The notes: generated by a model from the sequence alone, not told the origin. A DNA stretch of 64,000 bases from AWTP1-13 sp963770295 (GCA_963770295.1 CAVYPA010000006.1:186001-250000), one strand, 5' to 3'; numbered from the stretch's first letter, positions 8,850-19,022 are shown. Numbers and translations are program-made.

Positions 8850-10480
8850 ATCGGGATAGGGGGACGCCTCGCGGCGCCGCCCCTCCCACACCACCGGGCA
8901 TACGGGTCGCGTACCACGGCGGTTCGACCGGGTTGAGCTTCAGCGGGCAATGTAGAGTCGGGGCAGACCGAGAGCGTCGAAGACGTGGTTGCGCAGTGCC
9001 ATTTGAACCGCCGGATGTCCTGACATTCGCCAGAACCCCGTCGGTGAACCGGCAGCGACCGCAGCAAGGAACTTCGGGACGCCTCTGCGGCGCAGTTCCT
9101 TGAAGCGATTGTGCCCGTTCTGCCACTGCCGCCAAAGATACATTCGCAATCTTCGGCGGGTCCACGCTTCCAGGTTGGTGAGCACGCGCGGGGTCTGACA
9201 GAAGTCGAAGTAGCTTCGCCATCCAATCAGGTATGGTTTCAGCTCATCGACGACCTGTGGCAAGGATTTGCCGCGCGTCCGGCGCGTCATGTCCCGGATC
9301 CGCGCCTTGAATTTGTCGAGGGCTTTCGGCGCAATGCGCCGCTCGCTCCCGTCATTCGAGATGCTGAACCCCAGGAACTTCCGCTCCTCTGGGCGTGCCA
9401 CCGCGCTTTTCGTCTCGTTGACCTTGAGCTTGAGCCTGTAGGGTCAGGAACCGGCTCACGGAAGCCATCACCCGCTCGCCGGCGCGGCGGCTGCGAACAT
9501 AGATGTTGCAGTCGTCGGCATAGCGGCAGAAGCGGAGCCCCCGGCGGGCCAACTCCTTGTCGAGATCGTCGAGCACGAGGTTGCTCAGAAGGGGCGAAAG
9601 CGGGCCGCCTTGCGGCGTGCCTTCATCCACCGGACGGACCAAACCGTCCTCCATCACCCCGGCGTTGAGAAACGCCCGGATGAGTTTGAGCACACGCTTG
9701 TCGGCGATCCGTGCCGCGACGCGCGCCATCAGGCCATCGTGATTGACTCGATCGAAGAACTTTTCGAGATCAAGATCAACTACGACGCTGTAGCCTTCGG
9801 CGACATAGCGTTGCGCCTGGGCTACCGCCTGATGGGCAGAGCGTCCCGGCCGGAAGCCGTAGCTGTGCTCGGAGAACGTTGGATCCCAACGCTTTTGCAG
9901 GACCTGCAGCAACGCCTGCTGGATCAGTCTGTCGACGACACAAGGCACGCCGAGCTTTCTGACCCCGCCGTCCGGCTTCGGTATCTCGACCCGTCTGACC
10001 GGCTGCGGCCGATAGGTTCCCGCAAGCAGTTGGGATCGTATGTCTGGCCAATGCTCACGCAGGTAGCTCTTGGCGTCGTCGATGGTCATCCCATCCACGC
10101 CCGGAGCTCCTTTGTTACCCCGAACGCGTTGCCACGCGCGCACGAGGTTCTCTCGCTCGCACACCTCCTCCATCAGGTGCATCGTTGCAGCCGGGCTTTC
10201 GGGCTCTGCCACCGCCACGACCGGTTCGGCCCCAGGGCCGCCGGCGATCGGGGCTTCACCCCTCTCGATCGGCTCCCGCGCCAGCGCTTGCTGGATGTTC
10301 TGCCGCAGTCCGCTCATGAGATGCCAGTCCTACTTGCCGCTCCCAATCGTTCGGGCCTTCGACCATCGTTTCCGGCTCGGCCTATCCGTTGCTCCGCCTT
10401 TCGGCTTGGAGTGCCTCACTGGCGGGCCCGCCCGAAGGAGCCTTGCGAAACAAGTCGCCGCCAAGGATACTTTCAAATAC
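8850..10480 (-). mobile_element. Degenerate group II intron
   Basis: A reverse-transcriptase/maturase gene is followed on the minus strand by a domain V/VI-like stretch at about 8850-8933: GAACCGCCGTGG, a GTACGCGACCCGTAT internal part, CCGGTGGTGTG closing the stem, then a GC-rich hairpin and TATCCCGAT at the likely 3' splice end near 8850. Upstream of the maturase only ~180 bases separate it from the peptidase start at 10502, too short for domains I-III (normally 500 or more), so the 5' end appears truncated. With the frameshifted maturase, the intron is probably immobile. The 5' boundary is a guess. Confidence 0.6.
8940..10317 (-). pseudogene. ltrA: Group II intron reverse transcriptase/maturase, frameshifted
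   Basis: The first part (10317 to ~9440) carries the RT domain: the RT0/1 region (GNKGAPGVDGMTIDD), RT2-3 (VVVDLDLEKFFDRVNHD), RT4 (GTPQGGPLSPLLSNLVLDDLD) and the catalytic RYADD box. A one-base insertion or equivalent near 9440 then breaks the frame. The second part (from 9401 in another frame, contiguous sense from LKLKVNETKSAVARPEERK) supplies the end of RT and the maturase domain X (LKPYLIGWRSYFDFCQTPRV). There is no C-terminal HNH endonuclease. One base change would restore a ~460-residue protein. Confidence 0.85.
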
Positions 10481-10501
10481 CGCTCACCAAAGGGATGCAT
10501 C

Positions 10502-11695
10502 ATGTCTGTCGACCGGCAAGCCGCCACTGACCGCCTCATGCGCTTCCTCGCTGTCGAGGGCGTGACCGGAAAGGAGGCGGCGATAGGGCGGGAGCTCACC
10601 GTGGCGCTGGAAGAAAGCGGCGTGCCAGCGGACGCGGTCCGCCTCGACGACGCGAACACACGCATTCCCGTGCCGACGGAAACCGGCAACCTCATTGTCG
10701 ATCTGCCCGGGCGCGGCGTGATGCACAACCAGCCGCGGATTATGTTCATGACCCACATGGACACCGTCCCGCTGTGCGCCGGAGCGAAGCCGAAGCTTGC
10801 CGGCCGTAAGATCGTCAATAAAGCGAAGACTGCGCTCGGCGGCGACAATCGCGCCGGTTGCGGCGTTCTCGTCACGCTGGCGGCCGAGCTTGCGAAGCAG
10901 AAGCTTGATCATCCGCCGATCACGCTGTTGTTTTGCGTGCGGGAAGAGAGTGGGCTATGGGGTGCGCGCCACGTCAAAACCGCCGACCTCGGCTCGCCGG
11001 TCATGGCCTTCAACTACGACGGCGGCTCTGCCTCGAATGTCACCATCGGCGCCGTCGGCGCGGATCGCTGGGAGGCCGAGATTTTTGGCCGCGCCTCGCA
11101 CGCGGGCGTCGCACCAGAGCGCGGGATCAGTTCGACCATGATCCTTGCGCTTGCGCTTGCCGAAGTGAAGGCTGGTGGCTGGTTCGGAAAGGTGACCAAG
11201 GGCAAGCGGCACGGCACGAGCAATGTCGGCCCGGTCGCCGGCCGTGACGGCCGGCCGGCCGGAGATGCCACCAATGTCGTCACCGACTATGTGCACGTGC
11301 GCGGCGAAAGCCGAAGCCACGACGCGAAGTTTTTCAAGGAGATCACCAAAGCCCACAGGGTGGCGTTCGAGAAGGCGGCGATGCGCGTCAAGAACAGCGA
11401 GGGTAATGCAGGCCGTGTCAAGTTCAAGGCCGGGACTGACTACTATCCATTCCGCATGAAGGAAAGCCTGCCCGTGGTCAAACGCGCGGTTGCGGCAGTG
11501 TCCGCCATCGGCGGAACGCCGGCCATCCGCGCCGCGAATGGCGGGCTCGACGCGAACTGGATGGTCCGCCACGGTGTTCCGACAGTGACCTTCGGCGCAG
11601 GACAGAACGAGCCGCACACGATCGACGAGTGGATCAATCTCGACGAGTACGACCGGGCATGTGCGCTCGCAGTACAGCTTGCGACAATGCGCTGA
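10502..11695 (+). CDS. M20-type metallopeptidase (PepT-like)
   Basis: A 397-residue cytosolic peptidase. Metal-ligand motifs of the di-zinc M20/M28 clan are visible in order: MFMTHMDTVPLC (His and the catalytic Asp two residues on), GGDNRAGCGVLVTLAAEL (bridging Asp), REESGLWGARHV (Glu base and Glu ligand), FNYDGG (Asp ligand), and near the C-terminus TVTFGAGQNEPHTIDEWI (His ligand). The lid domain includes GRASHAGVAPERGIS. This is the tripeptidase-T-like layout. The start at 10502 is chosen because homology begins there; the frame is open back to 10070 only as antisense to the intron maturase. The intron relic abuts its promoter side. Confidence 0.85.
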   Translation: MSVDRQAATDRLMRFLAVEGVTGKEAAIGRELTVALEESGVPADAVRLDDANTRIPVPTETGNLIVDLPGRGVMHNQPRIMFMTHMDTVPLCAGAKPKLAGRKIVNKAKTALGGDNRAGCGVLVTLAAELAKQKLDHPPITLLFCVREESGLWGARHVKTADLGSPVMAFNYDGGSASNVTIGAVGADRWEAEIFGRASHAGVAPERGISSTMILALALAEVKAGGWFGKVTKGKRHGTSNVGPVAGRDGRPAGDATNVVTDYVHVRGESRSHDAKFFKEITKAHRVAFEKAAMRVKNSEGNAGRVKFKAGTDYYPFRMKESLPVVKRAVAAVSAIGGTPAIRAANGGLDANWMVRHGVPTVTFGAGQNEPHTIDEWINLDEYDRACALAVQLATMR

Positions 11696-11802
11696 GCTGC
11701 ATCCTCAATATCTCATTGTCGAACTATCAGAATGGAATGGACCGGCGGTGCTCCCCGCAGTACCCCCACGTTGGGGGGGTGACCAGCAGCAAGGAGCCCG
11801 CC

Positions 11803-11880
11803 ATGCCTCGCCATTCCAAAGACACCGTCGCCGTTCTCGGTCGACATCGGCAAGAACGCCTTCCACCTCGTCGGTCTCAA
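11803..11880 (+). pseudogene. IS110-family transposase N-terminal fragment
   Basis: After an AAGGAG ribosome site the reading MPRHSKDTVAVL shifts one base and continues VDIGKNAFHLVGLNKQ, the start of an IS110/IS1111-type transposase with its first catalytic Asp. Sequence diverges at about 11880, where the next part of the same protein appears on the opposite strand. Confidence 0.6.
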
Positions 11881-12100
11881 CAAGCAGCGATGGCCTCAGC
11901 ATCGCGGAAATCGTTCTTGTCCTTGAGGAAGGCCTTGGCATACTTGGCCGGCATCAGCCTCGGATCGTGCCCCAGCGTTTTGAGACGGCGGCTCAGATGA
12001 TGGGCGCCGACTGAAGCGGTTCAGCCTGAAGCTGTCACAGGCTTCCATGCTGACGAGGCAGGGCGGCAGGGCGGCGAGTTTGGCTTCGAGCTGCGTCCGT
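11880..12100 (-). pseudogene. IS110-family transposase internal fragment, inverted
   Basis: On the minus strand LEAKLAALPPCLVSMEACD, then (after a frame change) HHLSRRLKTLGHDPRLMP and KAFLKDKNDFRDAEAIA give the segment that should follow the plus-strand N-terminal piece at 11803-11880, including the conserved DAEAIA acidic motif. The two halves of one transposase therefore face each other. The rest of the gene is missing. Confidence 0.6.
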
Positions 12101-12687
12101 CATTGGGGCTGCTAGGGCTGCGCCGTCTAACGCTGCCTGATAGGCTTGCATTAACTCGGGCGTGCCGGGAGCCAGGCAGGAGGGTGCGTGGCCCGAGTCG
12201 TCGCCTAAAGTAGTGCCGGACACAGAAACGCGATGCGGAACTCAACCACGAGTTGCTCATGATAGCGGAAGGCTGGCCGCCGATCCCCGAGAGCGCATTG
12301 CGGGCGATCGAAGTTTCCCACCGCCTGACAACATTGATGCAAAACGGTCGCTTGTTCTCGCTCTCGATCAGGGACACGTCCGTCACAGGGGCGAGCTTTG
12401 GCAAATGCGTTTAGCCAGCGCGGACCAACCAACTTCTAGAGACCCTGACCTGGGCGGCAAGCTAGTAGACGACGCCTACAGAGTGCCCTCGCTGGGTAGC
12501 TAGCAAGGTCTTTTTCGGGAAATCTGAGCTTCATCTCGGCGGACCACCAGAGGGTTTCAATGGAAATCCTCTCGAAGGTGACGTCTTCAAGGTAATGCGC
12601 ATTGTTGTCTGCGTGGAAGACGTGGAGAAGCTTTGCGGCTCTGCCAAGCCGAGGTCGGCTTGATCAAAGGTAGGTGCGCGAACAGGA
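12101..12687. other. Gene debris, no family recognised
   Basis: A plus-strand frame through 12230-12410 reads like protein (AELNHELLMIAEGWPPIPES, ALRAIEVSHRLTTLMQNG) and ends at a TAG, but has no start or family I can name. The remainder looks non-coding. Confidence 0.3.
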
Positions 12688-13178
12688 TTGTTCATCGACC
12701 GCGAAGGGTTGCCTGGCAATAACCCGGCGGCTCGCCAACGCCGGCGTGGCTGTCACCGTGCTTTTATCGACCGACCTCTTCGTGCTCGCCCGCCATGCCG
12801 ATCACAACGTGCCGCGCTGCGTGGCAGACGCAAACTTGTTCGTCGACTGGGGGCGCAACTGCTCGATCTCATCGAACAACATCCTGAACCCGTTCACACC
12901 GCTCGGCGACGGCTCGCTGATCCGCATGGCCAACCTGCATGCGAACATCCTGCAAATCGGACAGCCCGAGCGTATGACGGAGCTGTTCGCCATGATCTCG
13001 GAGCGCTCGGCGCGCTCATGAACCTCGGCGACTACGGCCTGAAAGTCGGCAATCCCGTGATCATCGATGCGTCCACGCCCGCGACGGCGGTCGCCACGAT
13101 TGCGCCGGTGCTCGCCGCCTTCAAACGCGGCCGCCAGACGGTCGATCGGCCGCGCGCTCGGCTCCTGCAACCGACCTG
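12688..13178 (+). pseudogene. Cytosine deaminase-like amidohydrolase, C-terminal relic
   Basis: Two frames together give the last ~160 residues of a cytosine-deaminase-type amidohydrolase: AVTVLLSTDLFVLARHADHN, VPRCVADANLFVDWGRNCS, ISSNNILNPFTPLGDGSL, IRMANLHANILQIGQPERM, then after a shift near 13015 MNLGDYGLKVGNPVIIDAST and VLAAFKRGRQTV. The metal-binding N-terminal HxH part is absent, so the enzyme is dead. It ends ~100 bases before the FAH-family gene. Confidence 0.75.
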
Positions 13179-13276
13179 GGCCGCTGGACCGGCGCCCATT
13201 TTTTGCCGGTTCCCGAATGATGGCAATGTCGGGTACGCTTTGGCGGAACCCAAGAAGACTTGCGAGGAGGCGGCCT

Positions 13277-14206
13277 ATGAAGATCGGATTCTTCGATGAC
13301 TATATACTCGGCATGATCCTGGGCGACACGATCGTCGACGCCTCCTCAGCCGTCGCCGAAATCCCGCGCCTTGGTCCCCACGATCTCATCAACGGCCTCA
13401 TCGCCGGCTTTGACACCCACCGACCGCGGCTGGAAGAGGCCGCGAACCGGGGTAAGCGCATTCCGCTGGCCTCCGTGCGACTAAGGGAACCGCTGCCGCG
13501 CCCCATCAACATTGACTGCATGGCCGTCAACTACATGGAGGACGGCACGCGCAAGGAGCCGGCGCCAATCAACGCCTTCCACAAGTCTCCCTCGGCCATC
13601 ATCGGGCCTGGAGAGACGATGGTCCTGCCTGACGCCCCGGCGAGCGTGTTCGAAGGCGAGGCGGAGCTCGGCGTCGTTATCGGCAAGCGGGCCAGGAACG
13701 TGAGGGCCGCCGAGGCCATGGACTACGTTTTCGGCTACGTCAACTTCATCGACGGCTCGGCGCGCGGCCTGCTGCCGCCCAACAACGTGTTCTTTCAGAT
13801 GAAATCGCGCGACACGTTTGCGCCCATTGGGCCCTATCTCGTCACCAAGGATGAAATCAAGGACCCCCACACCCTGCAGGTGCGCCTGTGGAACAACGGC
13901 ACGCTCCGGCAGAACTTCAAAACCTCGGACATGGCTCACAAGATTCCGCGCTGCATCGAATGGGCAAGCGCCCTGCACACGCTGGAGCCCGGCGACATTC
14001 TGGCCAGCGGCACCAACCACCGCGGGCTGCACGCATTTCAGGACGGAGATCGTATCGAGCTCGAGATCGACGGCCTCGGGCGGCTTGCCTTCAGAGTCAG
14101 CGATGCCCTGAAACGCACCTGGAGCCGCGAGACGCGCCTCGAGCGTCAGGAGAAAGGCCTCGATCCAGTGGCGCCGCAGCTGAGCGGCAAGTACGCACCC
14201 GCATAA
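13277..14206 (+). CDS. Fumarylacetoacetate hydrolase-family protein
   Basis: A 309-residue member of the FAH superfamily, which cleaves or hydrates beta-diketo acids with a divalent metal. The C-terminal FAH domain (residues ~75-285) shows INIDCMAVNYMEDGTRKEPA, FHKSPSAIIGPGETMVLPD, the metal acidic pair in FEGEAELGVVIGKRARNV, FGYVNFIDGSARG, FQMKSRDTFAPIGPYLV and LEPGDILASGTNHRG. An excellent ribosome site (GAGGAGG) sits six bases before the start. It lies on the same strand as the rhodanese and lipocalin-like genes but is separated from the first by 260 bases. The substrate is unknown; a catabolic role is likely. Confidence 0.85.
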   Translation: MKIGFFDDYILGMILGDTIVDASSAVAEIPRLGPHDLINGLIAGFDTHRPRLEEAANRGKRIPLASVRLREPLPRPINIDCMAVNYMEDGTRKEPAPINAFHKSPSAIIGPGETMVLPDAPASVFEGEAELGVVIGKRARNVRAAEAMDYVFGYVNFIDGSARGLLPPNNVFFQMKSRDTFAPIGPYLVTKDEIKDPHTLQVRLWNNGTLRQNFKTSDMAHKIPRCIEWASALHTLEPGDILASGTNHRGLHAFQDGDRIELEIDGLGRLAFRVSDALKRTWSRETRLERQEKGLDPVAPQLSGKYAPA

Positions 14207-14466
14207 ACCCCCTTTGCCAACACGCCCCCGCCAGTGATCCGCACTTGAGGCGCGGTCTGTTGGTGGCGGGATGACGAATACCACACACTACGGCTTGGCG
14301 CGAAGCGAACAGGCGATTTTAGGGGTCCCTTATCTTGCTTCCGATCACGCCAGTTACACTACCGGCACCCAATTGAGGGTCGACGACGTTGGTTCCCTTT
14401 GTACTGGCCAGCCCGCCACCGCCGGCGAGTGCCAGGTACGGCAGCGCCTTGTAGGAGGATGAAACG

Positions 14467-16071
14467 ATGTCCAGTTCGATCAAGCGCATCGACGTGCGGG
14501 CCCTCAAGGCGGCGCTGCACGACGGGCTCGAAATCGCTCTCCTCGATGCCCGCGAGGAGCTGAGGTTCGGGGAGCGACACATCCTGATGGCTGCGTGCAT
14601 GCCGTTGGGGCGCATCGAGGTGCTGGCCGACGACATGGTGCCGCGACGCCAGACGCGTGTTGTGTGGTGTGACGACGGCGGAGGCTTAGGCGAGCGCGCT
14701 GCCCAGCAGATGGCCGATCTGGGCTATTCGGACGTGTCGATCCTTGAAGGCGGCATCGCAGCCTGGGAGAGCGCGGGCTTTCGCATCTACAGCGGCGTGC
14801 ACGTACCGAGCAAGGCGTTCGCTGAGGTTGTCGAGCACGATCTTGGCACGCCCTGGATCACTGCCACCGAACTCAAGGCGCTTATCGATGCCGGCCAGGA
14901 CATCGCCGTCTTCGACAGTCGCTCGTTTGCTGAGTATCACAGCAACTCTATTCCCACCGCCATCAGCGTCCCTGGCGCTGAGCTGGTCTACCGCTTCAAG
15001 GATCTGGTGCCCTCGCCGAGCACGATGGTGATCGTCAACTGCGGCGGTCGTACGCGCAGCATCGTAGGTGCCCAGTCGCTCATCAATGCCGGCGTTCCCA
15101 ATAAGGTCGTCTCGTTGAAGGACGGTACCATGGCCTGGCATCTCGCGGGCTTCCAGGTCAGCCAGGGCGCTGACCGGAGGCCACCGGATGTTTCACCAGC
15201 GTCTGCTGAAGCCGCGTACCAATCGGTCGAGCGCGTCATTAGCGGTTTGCACATTCCGCGCATCGATCCCCTCACGCTCGCGGCATGGCGCGCCGAGAGC
15301 GAAAGGCGCTCGCTCTATGTGCTCGACGTGCGCACACCCGAGGAGTACGAGGCCGGTCATGTTGCCGGTATTCGGTCCGCGCCCGGTGGGCAGCTGGTGC
15401 AGGAGACCGACAATTATCTCGCCACCTGGGGTGCCCGCGTCGTGCTCGCCGACACGGACGGCGTTCGCGCTGTCATGACGGCATCCTGGCTCAAGCAGAT
15501 GGGCTGGAGCGACGTGGCCGTCATCAGGCTCGAGGATGTGCCCGGAAGCCGAGTGACCGGTCCTCATCGTCCTCTCGCGCTCGGCCTCGAGTGTGCGCAG
15601 GTTGCCGCAATCAGCCCGATCGAGTTGAAGCGGCGGCTCGAAGCGGGCACAGTTACGCTCATCGATCTCGAGTATTCGAAACTCTACCGAAACGGCCACA
15701 TCCCTGGGGCCTGGTTCGCAACGCGCACGCGGCTTGGCGTAGCCCTCGAGAAACTGCCACCGGCGGCAAGCATCGTGGTCACATCGCCCGACGGCGATCT
15801 CGCACATATCGCCGCGGCGGAACTCGCCCGAACTACAGCGCCGCCCGTCTTCGCACTCGAAGGCGGAACACGTTCGTGGAGCGCGGCTGGCTATCCTCTC
15901 GCGAAAGAGACTGATCGAATGGCCGAAACGCCGGACGATGTCTGGCTGCCGGCCCGTGAGCGCGGCGGCGACCGCGAGAGCGCCATGCGCGCCTACCTCG
16001 CTTGGGAAATTGACCTCGTGAACCAGATGGCGCTGGACGACGACCAACGATTCAAGGTGGTGAAGGTCTGA
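14467..16071 (+). CDS. Four-domain rhodanese-like protein
   Basis: A 534-residue tandem of four rhodanese folds, each ending in a (D/E)GG-W-type helix: residues ~5-105, ~125-235, ~260-365 and ~380-480. Rhodaneses carry a sulfane sulfur on an active-site Cys. Domain 1 has Cys68 (VVWCDDGGG) and domain 2 has Cys192 (VNCGGRTRS, the best loop). The equivalent loops of domain 3 (VVLADTDGVR) and domain 4 (VVTSPDGD) lack Cys and should be inactive. No signal peptide. The start follows TAGGAGG at optimal distance. The lipocalin-like gene follows 55 bases later, probably as one transcript. A sulfur-transfer or thiosulfate role is inferred from family only. Confidence 0.85.
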   Translation: MSSSIKRIDVRALKAALHDGLEIALLDAREELRFGERHILMAACMPLGRIEVLADDMVPRRQTRVVWCDDGGGLGERAAQQMADLGYSDVSILEGGIAAWESAGFRIYSGVHVPSKAFAEVVEHDLGTPWITATELKALIDAGQDIAVFDSRSFAEYHSNSIPTAISVPGAELVYRFKDLVPSPSTMVIVNCGGRTRSIVGAQSLINAGVPNKVVSLKDGTMAWHLAGFQVSQGADRRPPDVSPASAEAAYQSVERVISGLHIPRIDPLTLAAWRAESERRSLYVLDVRTPEEYEAGHVAGIRSAPGGQLVQETDNYLATWGARVVLADTDGVRAVMTASWLKQMGWSDVAVIRLEDVPGSRVTGPHRPLALGLECAQVAAISPIELKRRLEAGTVTLIDLEYSKLYRNGHIPGAWFATRTRLGVALEKLPPAASIVVTSPDGDLAHIAAAELARTTAPPVFALEGGTRSWSAAGYPLAKETDRMAETPDDVWLPARERGGDRESAMRAYLAWEIDLVNQMALDDDQRFKVVKV

Positions 16072-16126
16072 GCAGGACAGATGACCAAGGCGTGATGGAT
16101 CCGATGGAGTGGAGCGAGAGAGTCTC

Positions 16127-16528
16127 ATGACCAGCATAGTTGGCACCTGGCGCCTTGTGCACGCCGAAGCATTCGACGCGAACGGTAAGCCGCAGCCCGC
16201 TCCCTATGGCGGCGCGCCAATAGGCCGCGTTATGTTCACGAGCAGCGGTCGCATGATGGCTATGACGGGTGATGGCCGCCAGGAGGCGCACGCTGACCAC
16301 GTCCGCGAGTACAATACTTACGCTGGCGCCTACACATTTGACGGCAAGCGGCTCATCACCCGCGTCAATTCCTGCTCCAATCCTGCCTATATGGGCACCG
16401 AGCAAGTGCGCGAGGTCAGCCACGAGGGCGGGCTGATGGTGCTGCGGCCGCCAGTGCGCGCCTACGTGGGTCGCCCGCCCGAGCAGCGCGTCCTTTACTG
16501 GGAGAGGATTTCGGATATTGACGGATGA
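16127..16528 (+). CDS. Lipocalin-like domain protein
   Basis: A 133-residue protein opening IVGTWRLVHAEAFDANGK and continuing GRVMFTSSGRMMAMT, YAGAYTFDGKRLITRV and GTEQVREVSHEGGLMVLRPP. This is the pattern of the lipocalin-like family of small beta-barrels (GxW motif at the N-terminus). No secretion signal, so probably cytosolic. The ATG at 16127 follows a GAGAG site; an in-frame GTG at 16109 is less likely. Ligand unknown. Confidence 0.75.
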   Translation: MTSIVGTWRLVHAEAFDANGKPQPAPYGGAPIGRVMFTSSGRMMAMTGDGRQEAHADHVREYNTYAGAYTFDGKRLITRVNSCSNPAYMGTEQVREVSHEGGLMVLRPPVRAYVGRPPEQRVLYWERISDIDG

Positions 16529-16759
16529 CAACATTGGTCGAGCGCTTTGGTGCAGGGCGCCTGCAAAGCTGCTAATCGCACGCCTGCGCCGGCACGGTGA
16601 CTTCTCGGCCGTCGAGCTGATCAAGCATCGAGTCAGCCCACAAGTCTGCGTCGAGATTATACAGAACAGACGTGGCGTGCTTCACAGTCGATGAGAAGCA
16701 AGGGGCGAGGTCGATGTCTGCTTTTTACCGGTCGCCACCTGGTGAAAAGGAGGTGCCAA

Positions 16760-18836
16760 TCGATACAATTTGTGTGCAGGATCAGGCTCACCCCGGAGGG
16801 AGCATTCACAGAACACCTCGAGGCCGATAAGACGTTCAAGGCCGTGATGGCCGAAGCCGACGCCATGGCTGGTCTCGCCAAACGCATCGCGCGGGCCCAC
16901 TCGGCGCAACTGCTTTCCGATGCCGAGCAGGCCGTCGACGGCGCGCGCAAGGAAGTCGACGACATGACGCGGCTAGCAGCGGCGGCCCTCCAGATCCGGC
17001 ACGAGGCCCAGGGCAAGGCGCAGAAGGCAGCCGAGCGCCTCAAGCGCTTGTCGAAAAGACTGCAGAGCACGATCGCGACAAGGCTGACCTCCTGGAGTTT
17101 GAGGCTCACGCCAAGCACTTTGACGCGTCAGCGGGCCAAAGGAGGCGGCATCCAAAGCCGCCGACAAAGCCCTTGGCGACAAGAAGCGCGCCGAGCAATC
17201 CAAGGCTCAGCACGTCGAGCGAACCCGCGCGTACGCACAGCTCGTCCGGCAACTTGATGATGGGCGCGCGACCGCGCGGCGCCGTGCGGGGTTGCGCACA
17301 CAGCTGGTCGAGGCGAGCCACGACCAAGCTTTATGGGCGCACCCAGTCCCAGCTCGCCTCTGACAGAAAATCACTCGAGCGCCTCGATGGAGAAGCCGGA
17401 AACGCGCTTGTCCAGCTCACCGCACACGAAGCCGCCTTCATTGAGGCGGGGGCAGCGCTGCTCCAGAACCACGCCCTTCATGTCGCAGCGCATCTCGTGG
17501 ACGGCGAGCTCTGCCCGGCCTGGGGATCACTCGATCAACCCGCCCCAGCACACGGATTAGTCCGGGCGGGATCCGTCGGGGAGACCTATTAGCGCGAGAA
17601 AGCCGCGCTCGAGAGTGCCCGCAAGTGCTGCGAGGAAGCCCGTACTCAAGCTGCGTCTGCTCGCGAAACTTTCGGCAGGCGCGAATCTGAGTTGCAGGAT
17701 CTCCCGGTTCCTGCGAGTCCGGCGAAAGCGCTCGACGAACAGCTTGCAGGCATCCGGCCCGCACTACAAGGTGCTGCCGCTCGCGAAGCTCGGGAGGAAT
17801 CGACTGGAGAGCGTCATCGAGCGACTGACGGGCCAATGCCGCCGCCTGTGGCGAGAGGCAAGATACGTCTAGCCGCGATCAGTGTGTCGTTCGTTTCGCG
17901 TTCGTCTTTGACAACAAAGGTATATCGCCGAGGCCCAATTCAAATCCACGCAATCCAGCTTCGCGCAGCGTGTTGCCGACGCCGGCCTCACTGAAGCCGC
18001 GTACAGTGAGAGTAAGGGCGACGTTCCTCGCGTCGCGGACTTCGAGGCGAATGTCAACGATTACCGCGAGAGGCTCATCCGGGCAGACGAGCGGCTTCAG
18101 AAGGCGGCCTTGGCCATTCAGAATGCCGACAGGCCTGACATCAAGGCTCTGAAGGCCGCCATGGATGAGGCCGAGACGGCCCTTGCGGCAGCCAACGAGC
18201 TTGCTGCCGACATGAATGCCCGCCTCCGGTACCCGGAGAAGCTTGCGACCGAGTTGTCCGCTGAGATCGCGCGCCTCGACCAGCTCGAGCAGGAGATGGG
18301 CCTTTGCGAGAACTGGCAGACGCCTTTACGGGTCACAACGACATGAAGATGAATCTCGAGACGTTCGCCATCGCCACTATGTTCGACCACGTCCTCGAGG
18401 CCGCAAATCTGCGGCTCGGTCCGATGTCGCGGGGTCGCTGCATGCTTGTCCGTGAACCCGAAGGTCGGGGCACGCCCGGCGCGGCCTCGGGCTCTCCATC
18501 GATGATGCCTACACCGGGCGCCAGCGCCCGGCATCCACCCTTTCCGGGGGCGAGACGTTCATCGCGGCCCTGGCTCTCGCCCTCGGCCTTTCCGACGTCG
18601 TCGAAAGCACCCGCTGCAACGTCCGCCTCGACACAATCTTTATCGACAAGGGCTTCGGCAGCCTTGATGCGGACAGCGATGACGGCACGCTCGACCAGGT
18701 CCTCGAGACCCTGCAAGACCGTGTCGGACAGAACCGTGCAGGGGGACCCATCTCGCATGTGCCCCTCGACCAGCAGGCCATCTCAAGCGGATCACCAAGA
18801 CGGCCAGCGGCGGTAAGATCGAAACGCGCTCGTAGG
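16760..18836 (+). pseudogene. sbcC-like exonuclease subunit, heavily frameshifted
   Basis: Pieces in all three plus frames match the coiled-coil and C-terminal ATPase half of SbcC: AFTEHLEADKTFKAVMAEAD and following Ala-rich coil (16800-17090), DYRERLIRADERLQKAALA and coil (17990-18290), MNLETFAIATMFDHVLEAAN with LRLGPM (18345-18425), the ABC signature in STLSGGETFIAALALALGLS (near 18535-18590), Walker B (RLDTIFIDKGFGSLDADSDD, near 18630-18680) and the His loop SHVPL. The N-terminal Walker A half is absent. At least five frame changes are needed, so this is a dead gene. SbcCD is a DNA-end nuclease; the relic lies directly upstream of the Wadjet operon, itself built on an SMC-like ATPase. Confidence 0.75.
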
Positions 18837-19022
18837 CGGCCACACAGCGGTTGACGTCAACGCGCTTGGGCAAAGCATCACAGTTGACTAGGACGGATCG
18901 AGTGTTCATGCTATGTTCCTGATATGATTCACATCGCCTCTCCGACGGGGGGTGGCGTTGATGGTTTGTCGATCCACGAGGCCCCGACCGGAGGCAGTAG
19001 CAACACGCGGAGGCCAACCGGC

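Noticed and set aside
10070..10501. N-terminal extension of the peptidase
   Set aside because: This part of the open frame is antisense to the intron maturase and upstream sequence; homology to peptidases starts at 10502.
16691..17257. Separate coiled-coil protein gene
   Set aside because: The sequence fits the coiled-coil part of an SbcC relic whose later parts follow in other frames.
18884..18917. TTGACT ... TATGTT as a sigma-70 promoter for jetA
   Set aside because: Spacing is 22 bases, well outside the usual 16-18, and it lies at the end of the sbcC relic.
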